From: Butyrivibrio hungatei
GTDB lineage: Bacteria > Bacillota > Clostridia > Lachnospirales > Lachnospiraceae
DNA: 56,455 bases
Direction of reading: 5' to 3'
Assembly (NCBI RefSeq): GCF_900101605.1
Contig: NZ_FMUR01000021.1
Span: 1-56,455, forward strand
Both the position numbers and the translations under genes were made by a program. The notes under the pieces are model-generated. The model saw only the letters and a program-made list of their open reading frames with translations, had not been told where the DNA came from and ran no database searches. Every line of letters starts with the position of its first letter. The first letter of the stretch is position 1. Positions 43,617-52,904 of this stretch are shown piece by piece.

Positions 43617-45245
43617 ATGTGGATAAAAAATATACTTCCGTCATTGTTATGTCTTTTAACAGTGGCGGAATGTTTCGGTATAAATACAAAACAGGTTAAG
43701 GCGACGGAAGCTGAATCACACGCAGCCATATATGACAGGCTGCTTAAAAACGAAGAAAAAGTCCTTATAGATTGCAGCGGCGACGCGGAAGAGCTCTTTT
43801 CTTTTAAGAGGTATGCAGGGCAAGAACTCGTTTTGTCAGAGGTTATCAATAACATCGTTAATTGCTACTATACTGTGGATGAGTCAGCCGTAAGCCTCGG
43901 GGAAGTTGAATATGCATATCTTGACTGTGGGAAAGATGGCAACGATGAAATAGCTTTGAGAGTGGGCGTCCGGGGAGATTTTGAGCGGGAAATATATCTG
44001 ATCATTGAGGAAATAGGCGGAAAGCTTAAAACGGTATATTCCAATTTGGAATATTTTGAAAAGAAAATATGCATTAATGAGTATGGATATATTGAAAGCA
44101 AGGATAGCCCTTACTGTGAGAGTGTATGTAAGGAATATGTGGACGGGATGGGAAACTACCACTATATTGCCACTGAGAAGACAGATAGCGACAGGTTTCC
44201 GTACGGAAATTTGATCAGAAGGTCTGCAGAAAGAGAGAATGAGCAGGATTATTTTTCTTTTGCAAAAACTGAGATTTATCCTGACAGATATGTTTTTGAC
44301 AGCGCGGACTTAAACAATACTAAGAGTAATGAAAAGGATGATATTTGTTGCGGTAAGCTGGTCGGACATATTAGTTTTCCTAAGTATTTAAAGAGTTCAC
44401 CTTATGTTTTCAATGCCTCGGAAGATGCGGTTAATCATACTATCTTCAAAGACAGTCGCGGAATAATTGAGTATACGGAATCACTTGGACTTAAGTTATA
44501 CAGCCGTAAGGACTACGTGAAGATATTGGAGGCAAAAGAGAAGGAAAGCGGTCTTACAGATGAAATCAAGAACGGGCATTTATTGAATTGGAACAAGTTT
44601 GATTGCAGTTCTTTTTCTATGAATATCAGATCGATATCGGAAGATGGAGATTATTTGGCATATGATGCATTGATTAGCCGCTTAAAGAAAAACATAGAAG
44701 ATGACAATTATAACGGACTAACACCAGAGCTGACGGGGCTTTCATACGTTTTGAGTTGGGAACTTGCTGACGATGATGTTACGGTTGGATATTTCAGAAA
44801 AGATATAGATGGTGATGGAATTGACGAATTGTTTTTTGGAAGTTGCAGAAACGACGACAATGAGCAGTATTCATCTCCGTTTGACTGTGTTATTTATGAC
44901 ATGTTTGCTATCAGAGGTGGGAAACTTAGCCATGTTTTTTCCGGCGCGGAAAGAAGTCGCTATTATCTGTGTGAGAACGGTGCGATAGCAAATGAGGGTG
45001 CAAGTTCTGCATCTGAAACAGTATGGTCTTTTTACAAGTATCATGAAGGAGAATTGGAACTGATAGAAGGCCTTTATACGTGTCTCGACAGTGAGTTGGC
45101 GGAACACATGTATTACACCGACGGCTCAAAGGAATCTGAAGTGGATGATTCAGTCGCGGGAATGTATTCTTTTGATTCTCTTGATTTTGCCAAGTACAAG
45201 TATCAAAAGATTGATTATATACCTATTATTGAGAAAGAGAAGTAG
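43617..45245 (+). CDS. VCBS/EF-loop family protein with atypical lipobox
   Basis: This 542-aa protein is the first of three paralogues (with 45251 and 47559). Its N-terminal domain starts AIYDRLLKNEEKVLIDCSGD and includes YAYLDCGKDGNDEIALRV. The C-terminal half carries DIDGDGIDEL (~398-407), a DxDGDGxE calcium-type loop. Where relatives have TACS at the lipobox, this has TVAECFG, so Glu precedes the aligned Cys19; lipidation may be lost, leaving a secreted or anchored form. The ATG at 43617 is preceded by GGAAAG; a TTG at 43599 would overlap the upstream gene. Function unknown. Confidence 0.78.
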   Translation: MWIKNILPSLLCLLTVAECFGINTKQVKATEAESHAAIYDRLLKNEEKVLIDCSGDAEELFSFKRYAGQELVLSEVINNIVNCYYTVDESAVSLGEVEYAYLDCGKDGNDEIALRVGVRGDFEREIYLIIEEIGGKLKTVYSNLEYFEKKICINEYGYIESKDSPYCESVCKEYVDGMGNYHYIATEKTDSDRFPYGNLIRRSAERENEQDYFSFAKTEIYPDRYVFDSADLNNTKSNEKDDICCGKLVGHISFPKYLKSSPYVFNASEDAVNHTIFKDSRGIIEYTESLGLKLYSRKDYVKILEAKEKESGLTDEIKNGHLLNWNKFDCSSFSMNIRSISEDGDYLAYDALISRLKKNIEDDNYNGLTPELTGLSYVLSWELADDDVTVGYFRKDIDGDGIDELFFGSCRNDDNEQYSSPFDCVIYDMFAIRGGKLSHVFSGAERSRYYLCENGAIANEGASSASETVWSFYKYHEGELELIEGLYTCLDSELAEHMYYTDGSKESEVDDSVAGMYSFDSLDFAKYKYQKIDYIPIIEKEK

Positions 45246-45250
45246 ACAAA

Positions 45251-46984
45251 ATGAGATTAGGCAGAATAATACCGTTGGTGTTATGTCTTTTAACCATGAC
45301 AGCGTGCTCCGGAGAAAAAGCACAACAGACCATGGATTCAGCGGAGACGGCCGCAAGCAACACAGAGGCAGCAGAGGAAAAAGAACACGCAGACATATAT
45401 AAGAGATTTCTTGGAAACGAAGAAAAAGTCCTTATAGATTGCAGCGGCGATGTGGGAAAAGTCTTTTCTTTAAAAAATGCGGAAGGCAAGGAGCTGACAT
45501 TTTCGGAAGTTGTTAGGGCTGTTCGCGATTCTTGTAATTCCGTTGACGATTTTTATGTGACGTTTGAATGGGCTGAATATGCATATGTCGATTGCGGAAA
45601 AGATGGCAATGAGGAACTTGCGCTTGAAGTGAATATGATGGGGACAAGATGGTTTGAAGAGTGCTTGGTAATTAAGGAAATTGACGGACGCTTAAAGACG
45701 GTATACGGAAATAATATTAAATGCAATCCTGATTATGACAGGCAATTTAATGTTAATGAGTATGGGTATATCGAAAGCTCTGTTGATTTTTTGCATGAAG
45801 AAAGAAGGGATTACATTGACGCTTCAGGAAATAATCATTATATTTCTTCGGATTTAATGGTTGGCACAGAGGAATACCCTTTTGTTTATAATGGGGAAAC
45901 GTTGGACATCAGAGAAAAAGAGGATGAGCCTAAAACGGATGATTCGGATAATAAATATGGATATTTACCAAAGGGGAAAATTCATGCCGATGGATATAAG
46001 ATTTATTGGGCCGATCTGAATGATACTCCGGATAATAAGGCTGATGACATATATTGTGGTACTATGACCGGACATTGTTTCACACATTATTATGTTAAGA
46101 GCCTGAAGTGGAGTAAACATGATGCTTCTGCAGATATTGGCAGTTCGAATGCGTTTGAGGAAGCGCGCCGTTTCAGAGAGTTTTTTGAGCAAAAAGGACT
46201 TAAGTTGTGCACTGTTGACGAGTTTGATGGATTGATAGCGGCAAAAGAAAAGGAAGCGGGGCTAACGGAGGAAATTAAAAACGGAGAGTGCGTAAGTTGG
46301 ACTAAACTTGATAATACAGAGTTTTTTGATGAAAAACCGCAGGAAACAACGGATGTTGATTATGGCGTATACGATGATTTTATTTGTAGACTAAAGACAG
46401 AGATTTCAGAGGAATCTTGGGATTCCCTTTATGACTATGTTGAGAAACATGGGCTTTCAGATGAATTGTATCCTTACATAAACGATGATTATGGTATTAC
46501 GGCGGGATATCTGCAAACCGATATTGACGGCGACGGAGTTGATGAGTTGATTCTGGGAACCACGAGCCAGGATACTACGGAAAGTGGTGAGCCTTGGTAC
46601 TATAATGATAACGATCAGATTTATGACTTGTTCACTATTCGGGATGGAAAACTGCTGCATGTTTTTGAAGGTTGGTGTAGAAATCGGTATTACATATGCG
46701 GTGACGGAGTAATAGCGAATCATGGTTCAGGCGGTGCAGCCAATGGAGAACTGATGTTCTACAGATACAACAAAGGAGAAATGGAACTCATAGAAGGTGT
46801 TTACTGGGACAACGGTACTAGAACTTACTATAAAGATGGACAGGAGGTTTACACATTAAACTATTCGGAAGATGATTTCTATTCTTTTGAAGATGATAGC
46901 ATTGCTTCTAAATATGAAGAATCTTTGCATAGCTACAGGTATCATAAGCTTAAAGTTATACCTTTTGTGGAGAAAGAAAAGTAG
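45251..46984 (+). CDS. VCBS/EF-loop family lipoprotein
   Basis: This 577-aa lipoprotein has lipobox Cys19 (TMTAC). It has the two family domains (RFLGNEEKVLIDCSGDVGKV ... AYVDCGKDGNEELALEV; C-terminal LQTDIDGDGVDELILG). Between them lies a central region with DDIYCGTMTGHCFTHYY. It starts 6 bases after the preceding stop. The repeated DCGKDGNEE and DIDGDGVDE loops suggest metal binding. Function unknown. Confidence 0.82.
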   Translation: MRLGRIIPLVLCLLTMTACSGEKAQQTMDSAETAASNTEAAEEKEHADIYKRFLGNEEKVLIDCSGDVGKVFSLKNAEGKELTFSEVVRAVRDSCNSVDDFYVTFEWAEYAYVDCGKDGNEELALEVNMMGTRWFEECLVIKEIDGRLKTVYGNNIKCNPDYDRQFNVNEYGYIESSVDFLHEERRDYIDASGNNHYISSDLMVGTEEYPFVYNGETLDIREKEDEPKTDDSDNKYGYLPKGKIHADGYKIYWADLNDTPDNKADDIYCGTMTGHCFTHYYVKSLKWSKHDASADIGSSNAFEEARRFREFFEQKGLKLCTVDEFDGLIAAKEKEAGLTEEIKNGECVSWTKLDNTEFFDEKPQETTDVDYGVYDDFICRLKTEISEESWDSLYDYVEKHGLSDELYPYINDDYGITAGYLQTDIDGDGVDELILGTTSQDTTESGEPWYYNDNDQIYDLFTIRDGKLLHVFEGWCRNRYYICGDGVIANHGSGGAANGELMFYRYNKGEMELIEGVYWDNGTRTYYKDGQEVYTLNYSEDDFYSFEDDSIASKYEESLHSYRYHKLKVIPFVEKEK

Positions 46985-47002
46985 AAGGTGAGGAGGGACA
47001 AC

Positions 47003-47548
47003 ATGGATAAGTGGAAGCAGTTAGACAGAGAGTATATTATTGACAATCGCTGGGTAAAACTGGCAAAAGACAAGGTACAGCTGCCAAACGGGACATGCTT
47101 GGATGATTTTTATGTGTTTGAGAAAAAGAGTGTTTCACTGATCGTGGCAGTTGATGAAGATAATAATGTTCTCATAAAAAGCGAGTACAGATATCCGGTG
47201 GATGAAATATTATACGAGCTTCCCGGAGGTGTGATAGAAGACGGAGATAGTGCGCTGGATGCCGCTAAGAGAGAATTGCTTGAGGAAACCGGCTATACAT
47301 CGGATGATTGGACTAAATTGCTTTCGGGATATGATTATCCTACCAAAGACACAAATGTTGTAAATATCTTTTTGGCAAAAAACATTAAGAAAACAGGCGA
47401 GCAAAAGCTTGAAGCATCTGAGGATATCGAGTTTAAATTTATTCCTCTTAATGAAGCTATAGATATGTGTATCACCAATAAGATTAAGGTAAATGGCACA
47501 ATCGCAGGCTTAATGCTTTGCGCGGCGGTTGTAAAAGGTAGAACGTGA
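47003..47548 (+). CDS. NUDIX hydrolase, ADP-ribose pyrophosphatase-like
   Basis: This 181-aa enzyme has the Nudix box GGVIEDGDSALDAAKRELLEETGY. The first Glu of the box is Asp; the REL-x-EE metal ligands are intact. Upstream SEYRYPVDEILYELP matches ADP-ribose pyrophosphatases, which hydrolyse ADP-ribose and related NDP-sugars in the cytoplasm. GAGGAGG lies before the ATG at 47003; the frame's GTG at 46988 is not preferred. It is inserted between two lipoprotein genes in the same operon. Confidence 0.88.
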   Translation: MDKWKQLDREYIIDNRWVKLAKDKVQLPNGTCLDDFYVFEKKSVSLIVAVDEDNNVLIKSEYRYPVDEILYELPGGVIEDGDSALDAAKRELLEETGYTSDDWTKLLSGYDYPTKDTNVVNIFLAKNIKKTGEQKLEASEDIEFKFIPLNEAIDMCITNKIKVNGTIAGLMLCAAVVKGRT

Positions 47549-47558
47549 GAATGAGAAA

Positions 47559-49259
47559 ATGAAAATCAATAAGTATATGAAAATACGAAGCATAATTCCG
47601 ATTGCATTATGTCTTTTTATAGTGACAGCGTGCTCTGATAAAAAAGCAGAGCCTGTTAATGACGAAGCGGAGATGCTTTCAAGTGACGAGGATATATCTA
47701 AAAAAGAAAACAAAGAACATGCAGCAATATATGAGCGTTTCCTTAAGGATGAAGAGAAAGTCTACATGGATTGCAGTGCAGATGTAGGTAAACATTTTTC
47801 TTTAAAAAATAGTGAAGGAAAAGATCTTACATTATCGGAGACTATTAAGGCTGTCCTTGAATCTTGCAACGCTACTGACGAATTCTATGTGACGCTTCAA
47901 GGAGCTGAATACGCATATATTGATTGCGGAAAAGACGGAAATGAGGAACTTGTGCTGAATATTGGCATGAGGGGAACAAGTGAATGGACGGAATGTCTGA
48001 TAATCAAGGAAATTGGCGGCCGGCTAAAGACTGTATACGCAAACAATGTAACGGAGGATTACATTGTTTCTTGCATTGATATAACTGAGTATGGATACGT
48101 AATAAGTGAAGAAGAGATTGTTAGTGATGAAAGTCGTATAGAATATATAGACGCTGAGGGAAAATACAATTACATTTGCACAGAGTATGAAACACGTGAA
48201 AATTGCGGGAGTGAGCCTATTGTATATAACGGAGAGAGTCTCGATATTGCAGAAGATACAAATGAATATAATGAATTTTCTAAGAGTATGATTTCACCGG
48301 ATAAATATGTGATAAGGCAGATAGATATAAATGACACTCCTGATGATGCGACGGATGATATCTATTGCGGAAGCATGAGAGGACACTTTTTTACACATTA
48401 TTACGAAAATCGCAAGGCGTTGGATCGACCTATTCACGATATTAATGTAGATATTGCCAAGCCCGCCATGTTTAAAGCGGCTTATAGACTTAGGGATTAT
48501 TTTGAAGAAAAGGGACTTAAGCTTTATACAGCCAAAGCAGTTGATGAAATAATATCGGAAAGAGAAAATGGAGCGGGACTGACAGAGGAAATAAAAGACG
48601 GAACAGAGGTATGGATGAACGATCTGGATCGTGCTTTGTTTGCAGATAAAGATAACTACGAAGCAGTTGAAGTTGATTATAGCTTGTATGAGGATTTAAT
48701 AAACAGATTAAAGACAGAGATGAAAAAAGATTCATTTGAATCGGTATATGACTTTGCATATGAACGGGGACTTTCAGATGAACTATATTATTATGTTTAT
48801 GATTCTTCGGGTGACAAAGCAGGATATTTGCAAGAGGACATTGATGGCGACGGAGTAGATGAGTTGCTTTTGGGAAAAAATGATCCTGAATCTTCTGAGT
48901 ATAAAAAAGAATGGTTTGATGTATGGCCCGATCAAATATATGATATGTTCACTATTCGTGATGGAAAGCTTTTGCATGTTTTTAAAGGATGGGGCAGAAA
49001 TCGCTATTATCTTTGCGGAGACGGTATTATAGCAAATGAGGGATCCGGTGGAGCAGCAAGTAATTTGCATGAAATTTACAGATACAGCAATGGAGAGTTA
49101 CAACTAATTGAAGGTACTGATTGGGATAACGGCAAGGGAACTTACTACGAAAGTGAAGGAAAGACATATGATATAACTAATTCTGATAGAGATTACGAAA
49201 TGGAATTCTTTGAAAAGTATCCGTATAAGAAGATCAACTTTACGCCATTTGTTGAATAG
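47559..49259 (+). CDS. VCBS/EF-loop family lipoprotein
   Basis: This 566-aa lipoprotein has lipobox Cys25 (IVTAC) if the first ATG is used. The second in-frame Met (MKIRSIIPIA) gives the same signal at Cys18 and a length like its paralogues. The domains are those of 45251 (RFLKDEEKVYMDCSADVGKH; AYIDCGKDGNEELVLNI; LQEDIDGDGVDELLLG). The central region has DDIYCGSMRGHFFTHYY. It is 10 bases after the NUDIX gene. Confidence 0.82.
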   Translation: MKINKYMKIRSIIPIALCLFIVTACSDKKAEPVNDEAEMLSSDEDISKKENKEHAAIYERFLKDEEKVYMDCSADVGKHFSLKNSEGKDLTLSETIKAVLESCNATDEFYVTLQGAEYAYIDCGKDGNEELVLNIGMRGTSEWTECLIIKEIGGRLKTVYANNVTEDYIVSCIDITEYGYVISEEEIVSDESRIEYIDAEGKYNYICTEYETRENCGSEPIVYNGESLDIAEDTNEYNEFSKSMISPDKYVIRQIDINDTPDDATDDIYCGSMRGHFFTHYYENRKALDRPIHDINVDIAKPAMFKAAYRLRDYFEEKGLKLYTAKAVDEIISERENGAGLTEEIKDGTEVWMNDLDRALFADKDNYEAVEVDYSLYEDLINRLKTEMKKDSFESVYDFAYERGLSDELYYYVYDSSGDKAGYLQEDIDGDGVDELLLGKNDPESSEYKKEWFDVWPDQIYDMFTIRDGKLLHVFKGWGRNRYYLCGDGIIANEGSGGAASNLHEIYRYSNGELQLIEGTDWDNGKGTYYESEGKTYDITNSDRDYEMEFFEKYPYKKINFTPFVE

Positions 49260-49294
49260 CTATGGTATGATATACAAAGTGGAGGTTAATCGAT

Positions 49295-50323
49295 ATGAAA
49301 AAATTCAAAGGCTACATGCACGGCATAAACCTTGGTGGATGGCTTTCTCAGTGCGATCACACGAAGGAAAGATACGATAATTTCATTACTGAAGATGATT
49401 TTAAAGTTATAAAGTCATGGGGGCTTGATCATATCAGGATTCCAGTCGACTACGAGCTTGTCGAAGATGACGCCGGAAACTATATAGAGAGTGGTTTTGA
49501 CTATATACAGAGGGCAATCGAGACATGCAAGAAGCTTGGTCTTAATGTAGTTCTCGATCTTCATAAGACATTTGGCTACAGTTTTGACGATGGCGAGAAC
49601 GAATCTGGCTTTTTTGACAATGCAAAATATCAGGATAGGTTTTATAAGCTCTGGGAGCAGTTTGCTCAGAGATTTGGCAAAAATTCGGATATGCTTGCAT
49701 TTGAGCTTCTCAACGAAGTTACCAAAAAAGAGTATTGCGATAAATGGAACGATATCTCATACGAGTGTATCAGAAGGATCAGGAAGATCGCACCGAAGGT
49801 AAAGATTCTTGTAGGCGGATATTACAACAACAGTATAGAGGCGCTTAAAGACCTTGCGGCTCCTTATGATGAGAACGTTGTATATAATTTCCACTGCTAC
49901 GAGCCTCTTATTTTCACACATCAGGGTGCCCACTGGATCGAGAAGATGAATAATGACTTCAGGATGCCCTACGACGCTTCGTATGGAACATATATTGAGA
50001 ATAATGACAGAGAGCTTGACCACATCACTGGCGATATGTCAGCTTATGATAAGCAGGAGCTTATAAGCGCAAAGTTCTTTGATGATTATCTCGCGGAGGC
50101 AGTTAAGATAGCGAATGAGCGAAATGTCATGCTTTACTGCGGAGAATACGGAGTTATAGATAAGGCAACTCCCGAGGATGCACTTAAGTGGTACAAGGAC
50201 ATCTGTGGATGTTTTGATAAGTACGGAATCGGACGCGCGGCGTGGACGTACAAAGAGATGGACTTTGGACTTTCCGATGAGCGCATGAAGGGCGTTAGAG
50301 ACAAACTGTTAAAGCTTCTTTAA
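49295..50323 (+). CDS. Cytoplasmic glycoside hydrolase family 5
   Basis: This 342-aa enzyme hydrolyses beta-linked glycan oligosaccharides, substrate not predictable here. The GH5 motifs are: GINLGGWLSQCD near the N-terminus, IRIPVDYE, the acid/base Glu141 in ELLNEV, HCYEPL, and the nucleophile Glu284 in YCGEYG. It has no signal peptide, so it acts inside the cell. GGAGG precedes the ATG. It follows the lipoprotein 36 bases on and is followed by a terminator. An intracellular GH5 paired with surface lipoproteins could process imported oligosaccharides. Confidence 0.9.
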   Translation: MKKFKGYMHGINLGGWLSQCDHTKERYDNFITEDDFKVIKSWGLDHIRIPVDYELVEDDAGNYIESGFDYIQRAIETCKKLGLNVVLDLHKTFGYSFDDGENESGFFDNAKYQDRFYKLWEQFAQRFGKNSDMLAFELLNEVTKKEYCDKWNDISYECIRRIRKIAPKVKILVGGYYNNSIEALKDLAAPYDENVVYNFHCYEPLIFTHQGAHWIEKMNNDFRMPYDASYGTYIENNDRELDHITGDMSAYDKQELISAKFFDDYLAEAVKIANERNVMLYCGEYGVIDKATPEDALKWYKDICGCFDKYGIGRAAWTYKEMDFGLSDERMKGVRDKLLKLL

Positions 50324-50353
50324 GCACCAATATTGTTTCAATAACAGTTATTA

Positions 50354-50411
50354 TCTCCGGCATTGCGTATCTGTGCTTTTTTCTACAGATCAAGTGCCGG
50401 AGAATTTTTTT
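50354..50411 (+). terminator. Intrinsic terminator of the large operon
   Basis: TCTCCGGCA (50354-50362) pairs with TGCCGGAGA (50395-50403), with an inner ATCTGT/ACAGAT arm, followed by ATTTTTTT. Confidence 0.9.
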
Positions 50412-50442
50412 CGATAATGGGAAAAATTATAATGGAAAGAAT

Positions 50443-50965
50443 ATGAAAAAGAAAAGCATAACAATTATTAGCATTTTTAAAGGAGATTCTTTTTGATCCG
50501 GATTCACACGTTTTACCCTGCGGAGTAGATTTTTACAAGGGAGATTTTTATTTTACGTATGACGACAAGGAACTGATCTGTTCTATAGGAGACAACCTTG
50601 AATACGTGATAAAAGAGGCGGATCTTGGATGGTTTTTTGATAAAGTTGGGAACCAAAACGTCATTAGACCTAGGGAAGATAGAAACATATCCATTACGAG
50701 GCTCTTGAATGAAGTGGGATATGTTATTGCTGCAAGTGAGTATCAAAGAGATACTGTTATGATACAAAAAGATGGGACAGTCAAAGAGCTTCCGCAGATT
50801 GATCTTAATGTAAATTCTCATTTTCTGGAGGATTATGACAATAAGGGGATAATTTATCAAGAGCTTTTTACTGATAATGGCGCAGGATTGCCATATTCAG
50901 ATTATCCGTTTGGTATCAAAATACCTTATCAAGATTTTTTGGGAAAAGATACATTGGAAATGTGA
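50443..50965 (+). pseudogene. Decayed lipoprotein, relative of 52905-54068
   Basis: It starts MKKKSITIISIFKGDSF then stops (50443-50496), matching the first residues of the 52905 lipoprotein. After a frame change, VDFYKGDFYFTYDDKELICS and the following 120 residues (to 50965) match that protein's middle (VDYYKGDFYFTYDDKELICS, EADLG, ITRLLDEVGYVI, QKDGTVTELPQ). About 100 residues of the N-terminal part and the whole C-terminal third are gone. An ATG at 50606 could express a fragment with no signal. Confidence 0.8.
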
Positions 50966-51125
50966 AATAACAGCTGTTTCTTTGATAACGAATGATATTA
51001 AGGTGAGATTTAATTAGTGTATATGTGAGTGATTTTAGTAGGAATAAAAAGAATAGTTTTTTTAAAGATTTTTTAATATATCGACCATCATAATATTGTT
51101 GATAGAAATAAAACAAGAGGTCCCC

Positions 51126-52871
51126 ATGGATAATACAATTATAGCAGCGATTACAGTATCATCTGCTCTTACACTGATAGTTATGGGATGTGGAGCAAAA
51201 GATAATAAGTTGGTTGAAATGGAATCTGAGCTTGTTCGAAATCAGGGCAATGCTCAGATTTGTGTTTATAACGATGTTTTTGAGGCTTATGGCAAGAAAA
51301 GTAATTATACCTTTATTGACATAATTAAAGACAATGAAGTTAAAGAAACTATAAATACATATCGCTATTTGGATAAAGTTACCGATATTGATTGCTTTGA
51401 TTTTAGTGATGACGGGATAAAAGATATTGCTCTGATCGGTGATTCAGGGGATGAAACCAAAATTCTTCTGTATGAATCTACTTCTGAATATCATTACGAT
51501 GTATTTTCCGGATGGAGTGATGTGGGAGATGTTATTCTGGGGACGTTAGATGAGGATTTCCCTATGAAAAGAATAGAAGCTTTACTTGATAAGTGGTCGC
51601 CCGGATACACAATATCAGATGAAGTATATGGGATGTTTGATGCGGATAACTGGAAATACAAAGCCGGTGATTACAAAGAAGCCTATGCTGCTATTGCAAG
51701 GTTATTGGGACCGGAATATGAAGATGCAAAGTACGATCTTGTTGATATAGACGGTAAAGCGCCGTTTGAATTTGTGATAAGTTCATCCAGAACTAATGTA
51801 GTTTTTTACTATGAAGGAGGGTATGCGCACAGATTTCTGTTATACAATTTGAGGGAATTTGTAGGTGATGAGTATGAGCATGCGTATTCTCCCGGAAAAA
51901 GCATTATCCGAAATTTGGTTGAAGGTTCGGATGCAACTTATTGCAAAGAGTATATTCCGGTGCTTGAAGGATTTGAACCGGGTGATAGTGTTGCCTATTA
52001 TGAATGCAACATCAAAGATTTTGATGGAGATGGTGAAATTACTGCCGAAGAATGGGAGATGAGCTCGCCGGACTTTTATATAGCATATGAAACATGGTAT
52101 GAAAACTGGTCAGATCATGAAATGAGCGATAATGAACTCAAAAAATTAGTTGATGGTTATAGTTCCCTTGATTATGAAGATCTTTCCGGTTCACTTAGTT
52201 TTGATGAATTCATAAAAAAACTTGAAAATGAAGAAATAGAAGAAAAGCAGGAAATAACTGAAATTGATTATAGCTTGTATGAGGAGTTTGTTGAAAGCTT
52301 AAAAACAAATATGAAAGAAGAATCGCTGGAATCGCTCTATGACATTGTAGATAAATGGGATCTGGGACTTTCAGAGGGGCTGTCTTATTATGCTAAAGGT
52401 GATCCTAATGCAAAAAGTATGTGGTATTTGCAAAAGGATATTGATGGTGACGGAGTGGATGAGCTTCTTTTGGGCACAGGAGATCCGGATGTTAAGCTTG
52501 ATATATGGCGTGGTGATGATTATATATGCGATTTATTTACTATTCGGAATAGAAAACTTTTACATGTCTTCAAGGGAAGTTGCAGAAACAGATACTATAT
52601 TTGCGAAGATGGAACTATAGAAAATGAGTTTGGTAGTGGTTCATCAATGGACAAAGGATTTTATAGATACAGTAAAGGAGAATTGCAATTTTTAGAGTGT
52701 ATTTCTTCGTACGCGGATTATTCTGATGATAATGTAGGAAGCCGTTGCTACTATGCCAATAAAGATGGTAATGCACGTAAATTGACTGAAAAAGAATATG
52801 ATGTTATGGGTGAAGAGCTTGAGTGTAAATATAATAAACAAAAGTTGCAGTTTCATCCTTTTAAGGATTAA
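51126..52871 (+). CDS. Hybrid lipoprotein with EF-loop C-terminal domain
   Basis: This 581-aa lipoprotein has lipobox Cys22 (VMGC), although its N-terminus lacks basic residues. An N-terminal domain (AQICVYNDVFEAYGKKSNYT ... DIDCFDFSDDGIKDIALI) is shared with 55055. A C-terminal domain (LQKDIDGDGVDELLLGTGDP and GSCRNRYYICEDG) is shared with 45251 and 47559. It is therefore a domain mosaic. AGAGG precedes the ATG at 51126; the 51096 start would bury the signal peptide. Function unknown. Confidence 0.8.
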   Translation: MDNTIIAAITVSSALTLIVMGCGAKDNKLVEMESELVRNQGNAQICVYNDVFEAYGKKSNYTFIDIIKDNEVKETINTYRYLDKVTDIDCFDFSDDGIKDIALIGDSGDETKILLYESTSEYHYDVFSGWSDVGDVILGTLDEDFPMKRIEALLDKWSPGYTISDEVYGMFDADNWKYKAGDYKEAYAAIARLLGPEYEDAKYDLVDIDGKAPFEFVISSSRTNVVFYYEGGYAHRFLLYNLREFVGDEYEHAYSPGKSIIRNLVEGSDATYCKEYIPVLEGFEPGDSVAYYECNIKDFDGDGEITAEEWEMSSPDFYIAYETWYENWSDHEMSDNELKKLVDGYSSLDYEDLSGSLSFDEFIKKLENEEIEEKQEITEIDYSLYEEFVESLKTNMKEESLESLYDIVDKWDLGLSEGLSYYAKGDPNAKSMWYLQKDIDGDGVDELLLGTGDPDVKLDIWRGDDYICDLFTIRNRKLLHVFKGSCRNRYYICEDGTIENEFGSGSSMDKGFYRYSKGELQFLECISSYADYSDDNVGSRCYYANKDGNARKLTEKEYDVMGEELECKYNKQKLQFHPFKD

Positions 52872-52904
52872 CAAATAGATTGCAGAAATATTACAGGAAA
52901 TAAC

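Noticed and set aside
50606..50965. Independent 119-aa gene
   Set aside because: It aligns with the middle of the lipoprotein at 52905 and is preceded by that gene's decayed N-terminus, so it is a pseudogene fragment.
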